64,000 nt of DNA, from contig NZ_JAIMCA010000005.1 in the NCBI RefSeq assembly GCF_025499465.1, forward strand, positions 186,001-250,000, in the 5' to 3' direction. The notes below the pieces were generated by a model, which had not been told where the DNA came from, did no database searches, and saw only the letters and a program-made list of their open reading frames with translations. The translations under genes and the position numbers were made by a program. Of the stretch, positions 20,955 to 27,747 are shown in pieces. The first letter of the stretch is position 1. Each line of letters begins with the position of its first letter. Origin of the DNA: Allobosea sp. BH3 (lineage in GTDB: Bacteria > Pseudomonadota > Alphaproteobacteria > Rhizobiales > Beijerinckiaceae).

Positions 20955-21326
20955 TCAGGCGGTCTCGGCCTGCCCGCTGCCGATGACGCTCGTCACGAAG
21001 GCGGTGATCTCGTGGGTGGAGAAAGGCTTGCGCAGGAACCGGGCAGCCCGCAGCGCCGGCGGAAGCTCGTGCGGCGCGGAACCGGAGACGAACGCGAACG
21101 GCGTACCACGCTGCAGCAGCGCGCTGGCGACGTCATAGGTCTTGCCGCCGACGACATCGATGTCGAGCAGGGCGCAGGAGCAGCCCTTGTCGGCAGCTCG
21201 CTTCGCCTCCGCGACGGATTCGACGACGATCAGCTCGGCGGCGTCGCCAAGCTGCTCAGCCACCGCGGACTCGATGTCCATGGCGATGAAGGGATCATCC
21301 TCGACAATCAGAACGCTAATAGCCAT
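20955..21326 (-). CDS. Single-domain response regulator
   Basis: A 123-residue stand-alone receiver domain with no output module. Acidic pocket residues are in VLIVEDDPFIAMD, the phosphoacceptor Asp is in CALLDIDVVGG, the Thr/Ser switch in FAFVSGSAP and the Lys in ARFLRKPFS. Such proteins act by shuttling phosphate or by binding partners; in the alphaproteobacterial stress response, single-domain regulators can modulate PhyR kinases. A perfect EcfG-type promoter lies upstream (21369-21393, minus), suggesting feedback in the stress circuit. It converges with the CHASE3 kinase gene. Confidence 0.93.
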   Translation of the reverse strand: MAISVLIVEDDPFIAMDIESAVAEQLGDAAELIVVESVAEAKRAADKGCSCALLDIDVVGGKTYDVASALLQRGTPFAFVSGSAPHELPPALRAARFLRKPFSTHEITAFVTSVIGSGQAETA

Positions 21327-21368
21327 CGATCGGCTTCTCGCTCACTCGCAAACCTGTCACGTCACCCC

Positions 21369-21393
21369 AACGTCACAGGATCGGCGATGTTCC
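21369..21393 (-). promoter_or_regulatory. EcfG-type stress promoter of the single-domain response regulator
   Basis: On the minus strand GGAAC (21393-21389), a 16-base spacer, then CGTT (21372-21369). The ATG at 21326 lies ~43 bases downstream, allowing a leader of about 36 bases. Confidence 0.75.
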
Positions 21394-21485
21394 TGCCCGG
21401 GGCTGACCAAGGCAAAAAGCACCGAGCCGGGCTGATTCTGCCGGAGCGAGATTAGCAAAAGGTAATTCTTCTCCCCGAGCCGCGA

Positions 21486-21962
21486 TCAACGCCTGCGGCT
21501 GGGCGGAATCAGCGTGAGTTCGAGAGCGTTCACGCCAACGGCGGCATTGACCCCGCGGTTGCTCTGGAAGGGCGCCGGACGCAGCGTCACGGCGTTATCC
21601 GCGCCGCCGGTCAGATTGCCGCCTCCGGCCGGTGCGCCCTTGTAGGATCCGGCCAGTGCGCCGAGCGAGGCGCGGGCGTAAGGGCCGTGGACGCGCCAGG
21701 CCATGATCGGGTTCCGGATCGATCCGAGGTCCAGCCCGAAGCCCTGGACGATGCCGGTATAGTGCTGGATCGGCCCGCGGCGGGGGCGGAACCGGCATTC
21801 CATCGGCTTCTGTGCCGTGGTGATGGGGGTGAGCGCGCCGCCGACGGTGCAGGAAAGCCGGCCGGCGGAAGGGCCGTCAGTCTGTGCCTCAGCGGCAGAC
21901 GGCAGCCCCAGCAGTCCGAGCAGGGCCATGGCGGTCACGAGACGGGGGCGGCCGATTTTCAT
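21486..21962 (-). CDS. DUF992 family exported protein
   Basis: A 158-residue secreted protein with a signal peptide ending SAAEAQ. The mature part has the DUF992 pattern found in Hyphomicrobiales: GRLSCTVGGALTPITT, a Cys in MECRFRPR, YTGIVQGFGLDLGSI and AWRVHGP, then LAGSYKG and a C-terminal VNALELTLIPP. These proteins are periplasmic or outer-surface with no known function. An EcfG-type promoter 32 bases upstream (21994-22018, minus) implies induction during general stress. Confidence 0.82.
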   Translation of the reverse strand: MKIGRPRLVTAMALLGLLGLPSAAEAQTDGPSAGRLSCTVGGALTPITTAQKPMECRFRPRRGPIQHYTGIVQGFGLDLGSIRNPIMAWRVHGPYARASLGALAGSYKGAPAGGGNLTGGADNAVTLRPAPFQSNRGVNAAVGVNALELTLIPPSRRR

Positions 21963-21993
21963 CTCATAGGTTCCTAGGACGCGGCCAAATGAA

Positions 21994-22018
21994 AACGCCT
22001 CAACATACCCACAGTTCC
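21994..22018 (-). promoter_or_regulatory. EcfG-type stress promoter of the DUF992 gene
   Basis: Minus-strand GGAAC (22018-22014), a 16-base spacer, then CGTT (21997-21994). Its -35 element faces the -35 element of a divergent EcfG-type promoter at 22028, with nine bases between them. Confidence 0.75.
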
Positions 22019-22027
22019 GGTCTAGGG

Positions 22028-22052
22028 GGAACTGTAAGACAGCTGTCGCGTT
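22028..22052 (+). promoter_or_regulatory. EcfG-type stress promoter of small gene at 22081
   Basis: GGAAC (22028-22032), a 16-base spacer, then CGTT (22049-22052). The likely transcript start (~22059) rules out the TTG at 22051 as the downstream start codon and favours ATG 22081. Confidence 0.75.
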
Positions 22053-22080
22053 GGCGCTTCATCTTGGGATGGGAACCTCG

Positions 22081-22320
22081 ATGTCCGTGAGCCGCCTCCT
22101 TGGGGAAACATCGACATTCGCCGCTCCGGCCGGCGAGGCCGAGGCGTTGCTGCCGCCGTTCTGGGAACTCGAGGACCTGATTTCGAGCGGGCTCGATCGC
22201 GAGGCGGCGCTGATCGTCATGGCTGCGCGTCGGGCTGGTCCGCGCCTCGTCGGCGAGCCGGCGCCGGAGGAAGCCCTCCGGGAGCGCTTCCGGCTCAGTG
22301 CAAACGAATTGAAACCCTGA
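22081..22320 (+). CDS. Small soluble protein of unknown function, likely EcfG-controlled
   Basis: A 79-residue frame, acidic and Ala/Glu-rich, with no membrane segment or recognised motif (contains PPFWELEDLISSGLDREAAL). ATG 22081 is preceded by GGGAA; an ATG at 22069 is also possible. The perfect EcfG-type promoter ~30 bases upstream makes this more than a chance open frame. It sits between the DUF992 gene and phyR in the stress island. I do not recognise a family. Confidence 0.55.
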   Translation: MSVSRLLGETSTFAAPAGEAEALLPPFWELEDLISSGLDREAALIVMAARRAGPRLVGEPAPEEALRERFRLSANELKP

Positions 22321-22370
22321 TCCGGCGAAGGCGGCGCGGCGCGACGGGATGCTGTGGCGGAGCCTTGCCG

Positions 22371-22535
22371 TCAGCCGTCGAGAGCTGATGCGCCGGCGAT
22401 GGTGATGCCGGTGAGGCCGGCCAGCGCCAGCGAGAGAATCTCCGATCCCGGTGCCCCGGGCTGAATGATTCCGGAGAACAGCGCTGTCGCGATCGAAGTT
22501 GCCGCGATCGCCGCTGAAACGCAGGTCATCGCCAT
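22371..22535 (-). CDS. Small hydrophobic protein, likely EcfG-controlled
   Basis: A 54-residue frame from ATG 22535 (MAMT at residues 2-5), preceded by GGGAGG at good spacing. It is hydrophobic over most of its length (CVSAAIAATSIATALFSGI and ILSLALAGLTGITIAGA), so it probably inserts in the membrane. A perfect EcfG-type promoter lies at 22576-22600 on the same strand, about 40 bases upstream. No family recognised. The frame is open further upstream to 22619 but that part crosses the promoter. Confidence 0.55.
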   Translation of the reverse strand: MAMTCVSAAIAATSIATALFSGIIQPGAPGSEILSLALAGLTGITIAGASALDG

Positions 22536-22575
22536 CTCTACGCCTCCCGCACAACCAACTCGAACTGACACGCGC

Positions 22576-22600
22576 AACGCCGTTGAACCCGGCTTGTTCC
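22576..22600 (-). promoter_or_regulatory. EcfG-type stress promoter of small hydrophobic protein gene
   Basis: Minus-strand GGAAC (22600-22596), a 16-base spacer, then CGTT (22579-22576). Confidence 0.73.
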
Positions 22601-22631
22601 CGCGCTCATGCAGGAACAAAGCCTAATATCG

Positions 22632-22665
22632 AGATAAAGAAAAGCCCGCGGCGAACCGCGGGCTT
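22632..22665 (-). terminator. Intrinsic terminator of phyR
   Basis: Read on the minus strand: stem AAGCCCGCGG / CCGCGGGCTT with a four-base loop (22642-22665), followed by a TTTCTTTATC tract. It begins 24 bases after the phyR stop and lies just upstream of the small-gene promoter at 22576-22600. Confidence 0.88.
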
Positions 22666-22688
22666 CACAAGCTTCGGAGCGTGCCGTT

Positions 22689-23483
22689 TCAGGCGGCCTT
22701 GCGGCCGGCGCGCCGGTCGAAAAAGAGCGCTTGGCTGATCGCCGCCTTCACCGCCTCGGGCTGGAACGGCTTGGTGATCAGGAAGGCCGGCTCGGGGCGG
22801 TCGCCGGTCAGCAGACGCTCGGGATAGGCGGTGATGAAGATCACCGGCACGTCGATCGAGGTCAGGATTTCATTGACGGCATCGAGCCCGGAACTGCCAT
22901 CGGCGAGCTGGATGTCGGCGAGCACCAGCCCGGGGCGCTTCTTGGCGACCAGCGCGATGGCCTCGCGCTGCGTGCGCGCGACGCCGGTGACGGTGTGGCC
23001 CAACTCCTCCACCATGGTCTCGATGTCGAGCGCGATGATGGGCTCGTCCTCGATGATCAGCACATCGGTGGCGACCTGCTCTGCGATCTCCTGCCCCGCG
23101 GTCTGGACGAGCGTCGCGGCTTCGCTGGTGCTGACGCGCATGATCGTCGCGACCTCGTCGAGCGAGAAGCCTTCGACGGTGCGCAGCAGGAAGGCCTGGC
23201 GCGGGCGGGGCGTCAGCGCTTCGAGGTTGCGCTCGGCCGGCGCGCGCGACAGCTCGACCACCGAGCCTGTCAGCTCGACGCTCGCCGATGACCAGAGCTT
23301 AAGGAATATCTGGTAGAGCCCGATCCGCGGGTCGATCCCGCGCGGGAAACTCGAAGGATCGGCGACCAGCGCTTCCAGCATGGCGACCACATAGGCATCC
23401 CCGCTCGGCTGCGTGCCGCAGAGTGCGCGGGCAAAGCGGCGCAGATAAGGAAGATGAGGCGCAATTTCTTTTGCAATCGACAT
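22689..23483 (-). CDS. phyR: Anti-anti-sigma response regulator PhyR
   Basis: Central switch of the alphaproteobacterial general stress response: when phosphorylated it binds the anti-sigma factor NepR and frees EcfG. The 264 residues show both halves. The N-terminal sigma-like domain has LPYLRRFARALCG, PRQAFLLRTVEGFSLDEVA and IMRVSTSEAATLV; the C-terminal receiver has IEDEPIIALDIETMVEELGH, phosphoacceptor Asp in VLADIQLADGSSG, and the Lys in LITKPFQPE. It is divergent from nepR-ecfG, the usual arrangement. I see no EcfG-type promoter directly ahead of it. Confidence 0.97.
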   Translation of the reverse strand: MSIAKEIAPHLPYLRRFARALCGTQPSGDAYVVAMLEALVADPSSFPRGIDPRIGLYQIFLKLWSSASVELTGSVVELSRAPAERNLEALTPRPRQAFLLRTVEGFSLDEVATIMRVSTSEAATLVQTAGQEIAEQVATDVLIIEDEPIIALDIETMVEELGHTVTGVARTQREAIALVAKKRPGLVLADIQLADGSSGLDAVNEILTSIDVPVIFITAYPERLLTGDRPEPAFLITKPFQPEAVKAAISQALFFDRRAGRKAA

Positions 23484-23562
23484 TGAACGCGTCCCGTTTT
23501 TCGTGGTGGAATAATGGCTTAGGATGCGCGCTGGACAAAGAAATTTATTTTTCGCGAGGCAT

Positions 23563-23587
23563 GGAACCTTTACGGGTGGGGCCTGTT
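23563..23587 (+). promoter_or_regulatory. EcfG-type promoter of nepR-ecfG (autoregulation)
   Basis: GGAAC (23563-23567), a 16-base spacer, then TGTT (23584-23587), one base off the CGTT seen at the other sites. Position ~110 bases ahead of nepR fits the positive autoregulation known for ecfG operons. Confidence 0.68.
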
Positions 23588-23696
23588 GTTAAGGCGCATT
23601 GGTGTCGCCACCGCCGTCTGGCCCTGGTTTCGCCGAGAGAAGAACGAAGCCTGGGAACCGCTGCAAAAGCGGGCGTGGCGGAGTGCGAGGGCTGAA

Positions 23697-23921
23697 ATGA
23701 ACCGTGTGGATGCAGCAATGCCGGAAACAGGCGAAGGCGATAACGACGACTTCGATATGGTTCTGGATCCGAAGGTGCAGGAATCGATTGGCCGTTCGCT
23801 GAAGGCTCACTACGACGATATCGTCAACGCCCCCGTGCCGGACAAATTTCTCGTGCTGCTGGCTCAGCTCGAGGCGACCGAACAGCGCGCAGCCGGAGCG
23901 TCGACCGATGAGCGCAACTGA
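23697..23921 (+). CDS. nepR: Anti-sigma factor NepR
   Basis: Small cytoplasmic protein of 74 residues from ATG 23697 that sequesters EcfG until phosphorylated PhyR removes it. The conserved NepR core is present: DPKVQESIGRSLKAHYDDIV followed by VPDKFLVLLAQLE, predicted as the two helices that clamp the sigma factor. An acidic N-terminal tail precedes it. The gene ends 14 bases inside ecfG, so the two are translationally coupled and made in fixed proportion. Confidence 0.95.
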   Translation: MNRVDAAMPETGEGDNDDFDMVLDPKVQESIGRSLKAHYDDIVNAPVPDKFLVLLAQLEATEQRAAGASTDERN

Positions 23922-24513
23922 AACCGCCCCCCGAACCACCGAGCGGACCGAAGCGCAGGCCAAGGACTTCAAGGACGGCCTGATCCGCGAGATTCCCAAT
24001 CTGCGCGCCTTCGCCGCCTCGCTCTCGGGCTCCATGCAGCTCGCCGACGATCTCGTGCAGGATACGCTGCTGAAGGCCTGGGGCAATTCCGACAAGTTCG
24101 AGCCGGGAACGAGCCTGCGCGCCTGGCTCTTCACCATCCTGCGCAACACCTATTACTCGCTCTATCGCAAGCGTGGCCGCGAGGTGCAGGACAGCGAAGG
24201 CACCTATGCCGAGCGCATGGCCACCCATGGCAACCAGGAAAGCCATCTCGACCTCGCCGACTTCCGCAAGGCCTTGGCGAAGCTCCCCGAGGAGCAGCGC
24301 GAGGTCCTGATCATGGTCGGCGCGACGGGGCTGTCCTACGAGGAGGCCGCGGAGATCTGCGGCGTGGCGATCGGTACGATCAAGAGCCGCGTCAACCGCG
24401 CCCGCACCAAGCTCGCCGAGCTGCTTTCGATCGGCGGTGTCGACGACCTGGGGCCGGATCGCACCAGCGCGGCCGCCATGCAAAGGGTTGGTTCCGAAAT
24501 CATCGGCTCATAA
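23908..24513 (+). CDS. ecfG: General stress response sigma factor EcfG
   Basis: ECF sigma factor of 201 residues directing RNA polymerase to GGAAC/CGTT-type promoters. Region 2 includes IPNLRAFAASLSGSMQLADD and LVQDTLLKAWGNSDKFEPG, with WLFTILRNTYYSLYRK following. Region 4 is LAKLPEEQREVLIMVGATGL plus the helix-turn-helix YEEAAEICGVAIGTIKSRVN. It overlaps nepR by 14 bases and is followed four bases later by a kinase-like gene. Candidate target promoters cluster within 7 kb on either side. Confidence 0.96.
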   Translation: MSATETAPRTTERTEAQAKDFKDGLIREIPNLRAFAASLSGSMQLADDLVQDTLLKAWGNSDKFEPGTSLRAWLFTILRNTYYSLYRKRGREVQDSEGTYAERMATHGNQESHLDLADFRKALAKLPEEQREVLIMVGATGLSYEEAAEICGVAIGTIKSRVNRARTKLAELLSIGGVDDLGPDRTSAAAMQRVGSEIIGS

Positions 24514-24517
24514 GGCA

Positions 24518-26170
24518 ATGCGTCTGGCGCGGTTCACGACGGTCAGGGGGCGGCTTCTGGCCCTTCTGGTTGTGATTGCCGTCCCCGTGGGTTGCGTGAC
24601 CGCTCTGGCGGCTTTCGCGACCTACCGCGCCGCGATCGCCGCCATCGAGGTTTCGCAGGCGCGGGCGATCGACGATTTCGCCGTTCGCACGCGCGTCTGG
24701 TATCGCGGGGCGTTGCGCTCTCTGCTGGCCTTCGGGACGGTGGCGAGCGACCCGCGCGTCGAATCCACCATCTGCGCGGATGCCGGCCGCGCGACGATGG
24801 CGCGCGTGATCGGTTTCCGGGCCTTTCTGCTGCGCACCGCAGACGGGCGCCTCTGTACGGGGGCGCTCGATGACGGGCCCTCGGAAGAAGAGCTGAACAC
24901 CATAGCCGCGCAGCTCGCGGCGCGCCCGTTTGCCCCGGTCTGGAACGGCGCCGATCTCGGCAGGATTCGCTATGATCAGGTGACTTTGGGGAGCCGGCGC
25001 TATCTCGCCGTGCTGGCCGTGAACCCCACTGCAACGGGCAGCACTCTGCGGGAGGCGCTGCTCCTCACCAATCCGGACCTTCTTGAGAACGTGTTCGACC
25101 TCGGCGGCGAGGGGCTGGGCATGAACGTTGCGTTGATCGGCCGTGGCACCGGCGTCGTGGTGAGCCGGGGGCCGGAAAGCGATGTCTCGTGGCTGCCTGC
25201 GCGGGACCGCATCCCCGAAGGCCGCGAGCGCTGGACGGCGTCGAGCCGGGCGGGAATCGAGCGAGTCTACGCCGCACGGATGGTCGCCGAGCCCGATTTT
25301 TACGTGGTGGCCAGCTTCGATCACGGGCCGGAGCGGGCGGCGCGGCTGCAGTTCTACGTCCTGCTGCTGGCGCCGCTGCTGACGCTGGCATTGCTCTGCT
25401 TCGTCTACCTGCGCGCCATCGACAAGCATTGCGTCCGCTGGCTGCGCGGCATCGAGGCGGCGGCGAGGGCGCGGACCTACTCGGCTTCGGCGCGCGCGGC
25501 GGTCTCTGCGGACATGCCGAACGATATCCGCAGCGTCGCCGAGGCCTTCAACGCCATGGTCGATGAGCAGGAGGTGCGCCAGCGCCGGCTGCAGACGGCG
25601 CTCGACGACAATCGCTTCCTGGTGCGCGAGCTGCATCACCGGGTGAAGAACAGCCTGCAGGTCGTCCAGAGCTATATCGGCCTCAGCAAGCGGGACTATC
25701 GCGACGAAGCCCGCCTCGCTTTGGCCGATGCGGAATGCCGCGTCCATGTGCTGTCGGCGGCCTATCGCTTCACTTTGGCCGATGGCGAGATGCAGCCCGT
25801 CCGGGTCGATCTCTTCCTCGCCGACGTCGTCTCGATGATCTCCAACCTCATCCGGGGCCGGGAGCAGCATGTCACAGGCGTGATCGATACTGCGGCCACC
25901 CTCTCGGTCGACCGCATCATTCCGCTCGGCTTCCTGGTGGCCGATGTGGCCTCGCGCGCCCTGCGCAGCACGCCGGGCACCGCGATCACCGTGACGGTGA
26001 TCGATATCGACGAGAATACGATCGAGGTCGGGCTTGATGCCGACCGCCCGATCAGCCACGCCGCGCCGCCGCGTCTCTTTGCCGGCCTGCTCGCGCAGAT
26101 CGAGGCGGAGCAGACCGCGGAGCCGGACGGAATGCGGCTGGGGCGCTGGCGCCTGCGGCATGGCGCCTGA
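24518..26170 (+). CDS. Histidine-kinase-like sensor with degenerate ATPase domain (PhyK/PhyP-like candidate)
   Basis: Membrane sensor of 550 residues in the ecfG operon. A membrane span (LLALLVVIAVPVGCVTALAA) leads to a ~270-residue periplasmic region, a second span (FYVLLLAPLLTLALLCFVYL) and a HAMP-like linker. The HisKA_2 phosphoacceptor is intact (VRELHHRVKNSLQVVQSY, His near 373). The ATPase domain is not: where related kinases read NELVTNALKHAF this has VADVASRALRST, and the DxGxG box reads LDADRPIS. It may act as a PhyR phosphatase or adaptor rather than a kinase. The start is ATG 24518. Confidence 0.85.
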   Translation: MRLARFTTVRGRLLALLVVIAVPVGCVTALAAFATYRAAIAAIEVSQARAIDDFAVRTRVWYRGALRSLLAFGTVASDPRVESTICADAGRATMARVIGFRAFLLRTADGRLCTGALDDGPSEEELNTIAAQLAARPFAPVWNGADLGRIRYDQVTLGSRRYLAVLAVNPTATGSTLREALLLTNPDLLENVFDLGGEGLGMNVALIGRGTGVVVSRGPESDVSWLPARDRIPEGRERWTASSRAGIERVYAARMVAEPDFYVVASFDHGPERAARLQFYVLLLAPLLTLALLCFVYLRAIDKHCVRWLRGIEAAARARTYSASARAAVSADMPNDIRSVAEAFNAMVDEQEVRQRRLQTALDDNRFLVRELHHRVKNSLQVVQSYIGLSKRDYRDEARLALADAECRVHVLSAAYRFTLADGEMQPVRVDLFLADVVSMISNLIRGREQHVTGVIDTAATLSVDRIIPLGFLVADVASRALRSTPGTAITVTVIDIDENTIEVGLDADRPISHAAPPRLFAGLLAQIEAEQTAEPDGMRLGRWRLRHGA

Positions 26171-26217
26171 GCGCCTGCGGGCGCTGGAATGCGGAGCGTC
26201 CTAGGGCGGCGCTCTGG

Positions 26218-27093
26218 TCAGGGCGTATCGGCCGGCTCGATCGTGACGCCGACGCTCAGGCCGAGGAACGAACCGGCCGGCCCGGTGAAGCTGCCGGTGA
26301 CCGGCGAGGCATCCTCCGGCACGCGTGCGACCGCGACGCGCAGGAGTTGGCGATCGGCGACGAGGTCGTTCGTCGGGTCGAATTCGACCCAGCCGTCGCC
26401 GGGAATGAAGACCTCCGCCCAGGCATGGGTCAGTCCCACCGCGCTCACGAGCCCGCCGCCCTGTTCCGGCCGGTCATGGATGTAGCCCGTGACGAAGCGC
26501 GCGGCGAAGCCCATGCGCCGGGCGAGCTCGATGAACAGCCAGGCATAGTCGCGGCAGGAGCCGCTCCCGAGGTCGAGCGTGTCGAGCGGATGCTGCGTGC
26601 CCTCGTCATAACGCAGCGCATAGCCCAGCCCGTCATGGATCGCATGGGCGAGGTCGCGCAGGAGATGGCCGGAGCCCTGGCCGATCCGTGCACGGAAATC
26701 CTCGAGCCAGCGGTCGAGCCGCCCGTCTGGATCGGCCGCGGCGAGCGTGAGGAAGGGCTGGAGCACCGCTCTCTCGCTCTCGCTGTAGACCACGCCCGTC
26801 AGCACCGCCTCGGGCTGGATCTCCGCCCGGGGCAGGGCCGGGCCGAATCGCTGCAAGGTGAGCATGCTGACGATTTCCAGCGTGTCGGCCTCGCGCGCGA
26901 AATTGGCGATGGCGACGGGGTTGCCATAGGCATCGTGCATCCAGCGCAGGCTCGCCTGTGGAGAGATCGACAGGGCCGTGTCGACCACGCGCAGGTCGAA
27001 TGAGTCGCGCGGGCGCAGCATCAGCCGGTGAGGGCCGAAGGCGACAGGGGCACCATAGCGATAGGTCGTCGCGTGTCGGATGTGCAGAAGCAT
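26218..27093 (-). CDS. Transglutaminase-like cysteine protease-fold protein
   Basis: A 291-residue protein of the bacterial transglutaminase-like family. The N-terminal domain (LLHIRHATTYRYGAPVAFGP, then HRLMLRPRD) is the usual beta-rich cap. The catalytic core follows with Cys in SGSCRDYAWLFIELARRMGF, His in LTHAWAEVFIPG and Asp in WVEFDPTND, so the triad is complete. No signal peptide is evident, so it is probably cytoplasmic. Such proteins usually act as peptidases; the substrate is unknown. An EcfG-type promoter lies 80 bases upstream, but a terminator hairpin stands between promoter and gene. Confidence 0.9.
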   Translation of the reverse strand: MLLHIRHATTYRYGAPVAFGPHRLMLRPRDSFDLRVVDTALSISPQASLRWMHDAYGNPVAIANFAREADTLEIVSMLTLQRFGPALPRAEIQPEAVLTGVVYSESERAVLQPFLTLAAADPDGRLDRWLEDFRARIGQGSGHLLRDLAHAIHDGLGYALRYDEGTQHPLDTLDLGSGSCRDYAWLFIELARRMGFAARFVTGYIHDRPEQGGGLVSAVGLTHAWAEVFIPGDGWVEFDPTNDLVADRQLLRVAVARVPEDASPVTGSFTGPAGSFLGLSVGVTIEPADTP

Positions 27094-27111
27094 GCGGTGT
27101 TGCCGGGGGCC

Positions 27112-27137
27112 AAAAAAATAAGCCGCCAGAGGCGGCT
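27112..27137 (-). terminator. Intrinsic terminator between EcfG-type promoter and transglutaminase gene
   Basis: Minus strand: AGCCGCC / GGCGGCT stem with a three-base loop (27137-27121), then TA and seven T residues (27118-27112). It could end the 27239-27520 gene or a very short transcript starting near 27166. Confidence 0.8.
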
Positions 27138-27172
27138 CTTGAAGTTCGGCGCGAGGGCCGCGCCATGTTTGA

Positions 27173-27197
27173 AACGTGCGAGAAAGCTCTTGGTTCC
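27173..27197 (-). promoter_or_regulatory. EcfG-type stress promoter ahead of a terminator and the transglutaminase gene
   Basis: Minus-strand GGAAC (27197-27193), a 16-base spacer, then CGTT (27176-27173). The start point (~27166) lies only ~30 bases before the hairpin at 27137-27121 and ~73 bases before the transglutaminase ATG. Confidence 0.7.
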
Positions 27198-27238
27198 CGC
27201 AATGACTTTTGCTTCCCGAACGAAACGAGACGTCTGAT

Positions 27239-27520
27239 TTACCGAATGACGCCCGCCTCGATCGAACCGGCCATCGCCTGTTGCGTCGGCGAGGCGATGG
27301 AGCGCCGAGCGATGTGCTGGCCGCGGTCGACGGGAGCGGCGGCGAAGCGCAGGTCAGCGCCCTGTTCGCCGCGATCGCCCTTGGCGAGGGCGACGGTGGT
27401 CGAACTCTGGTCGGTCGGCAGCTGCAGATCGGCCCCGAGCGTCAGGCCGGTGACGGCCGCGCCCATGAACCCGAAGAAAAGGAAAGCTCGCGCGGCGGGG
27501 GCGAGGCTGCTCTTCAGCAT
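27239..27520 (-). CDS. Small exported or membrane-anchored protein, unknown function
   Basis: A 93-residue protein from ATG 27520 (MLKSSLAPAARAFLFFGFMG), preceded by GGGAGA. The N-terminal 28 residues form a signal sequence or anchor; the remainder is polar (ALAKGDRGEQGADLRFAAAP, DRGQHIARRS) and resembles short periplasmic proteins, with no family I recognise. A perfect EcfG-type promoter is placed 52 bases upstream, so it is a likely member of the stress regulon. Confidence 0.65.
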   Translation of the reverse strand: MLKSSLAPAARAFLFFGFMGAAVTGLTLGADLQLPTDQSSTTVALAKGDRGEQGADLRFAAAPVDRGQHIARRSIASPTQQAMAGSIEAGVIR

Positions 27521-27571
27521 GTGTGTCTCCCATCGCATTCCAGCCCGGAACGGGCCGTTTCTCATGCATAA

Positions 27572-27596
27572 AACGCCCGACTGCCGCTGCGGTTCC
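27572..27596 (-). promoter_or_regulatory. EcfG-type stress promoter of small exported protein gene
   Basis: Minus-strand GGAAC (27596-27592), a 16-base spacer, then CGTT (27575-27572). The ATG lies at 27520. Confidence 0.74.
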
Positions 27597-27747
27597 GCCG
27601 GTCTGTGGAAGAGCTGCGAGCGCCGCCGCAGCTCCGGCGCCGCGGAGGGGAGCGAAAAGGGCTTGGCGTGCGCCCGTACTTGACCCCATATGGCGCGCAG
27701 GTAACGTTCGGCCGCGTCAGGCGCGCGCTCGGCGGTCAAGGGGTGTC

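Noticed and set aside
23484..23562. EcfG-type promoter directly ahead of phyR
   Set aside because: The region has a CGTT-like stretch but no GGAAC at 16-17 bases. phyR probably uses another promoter.
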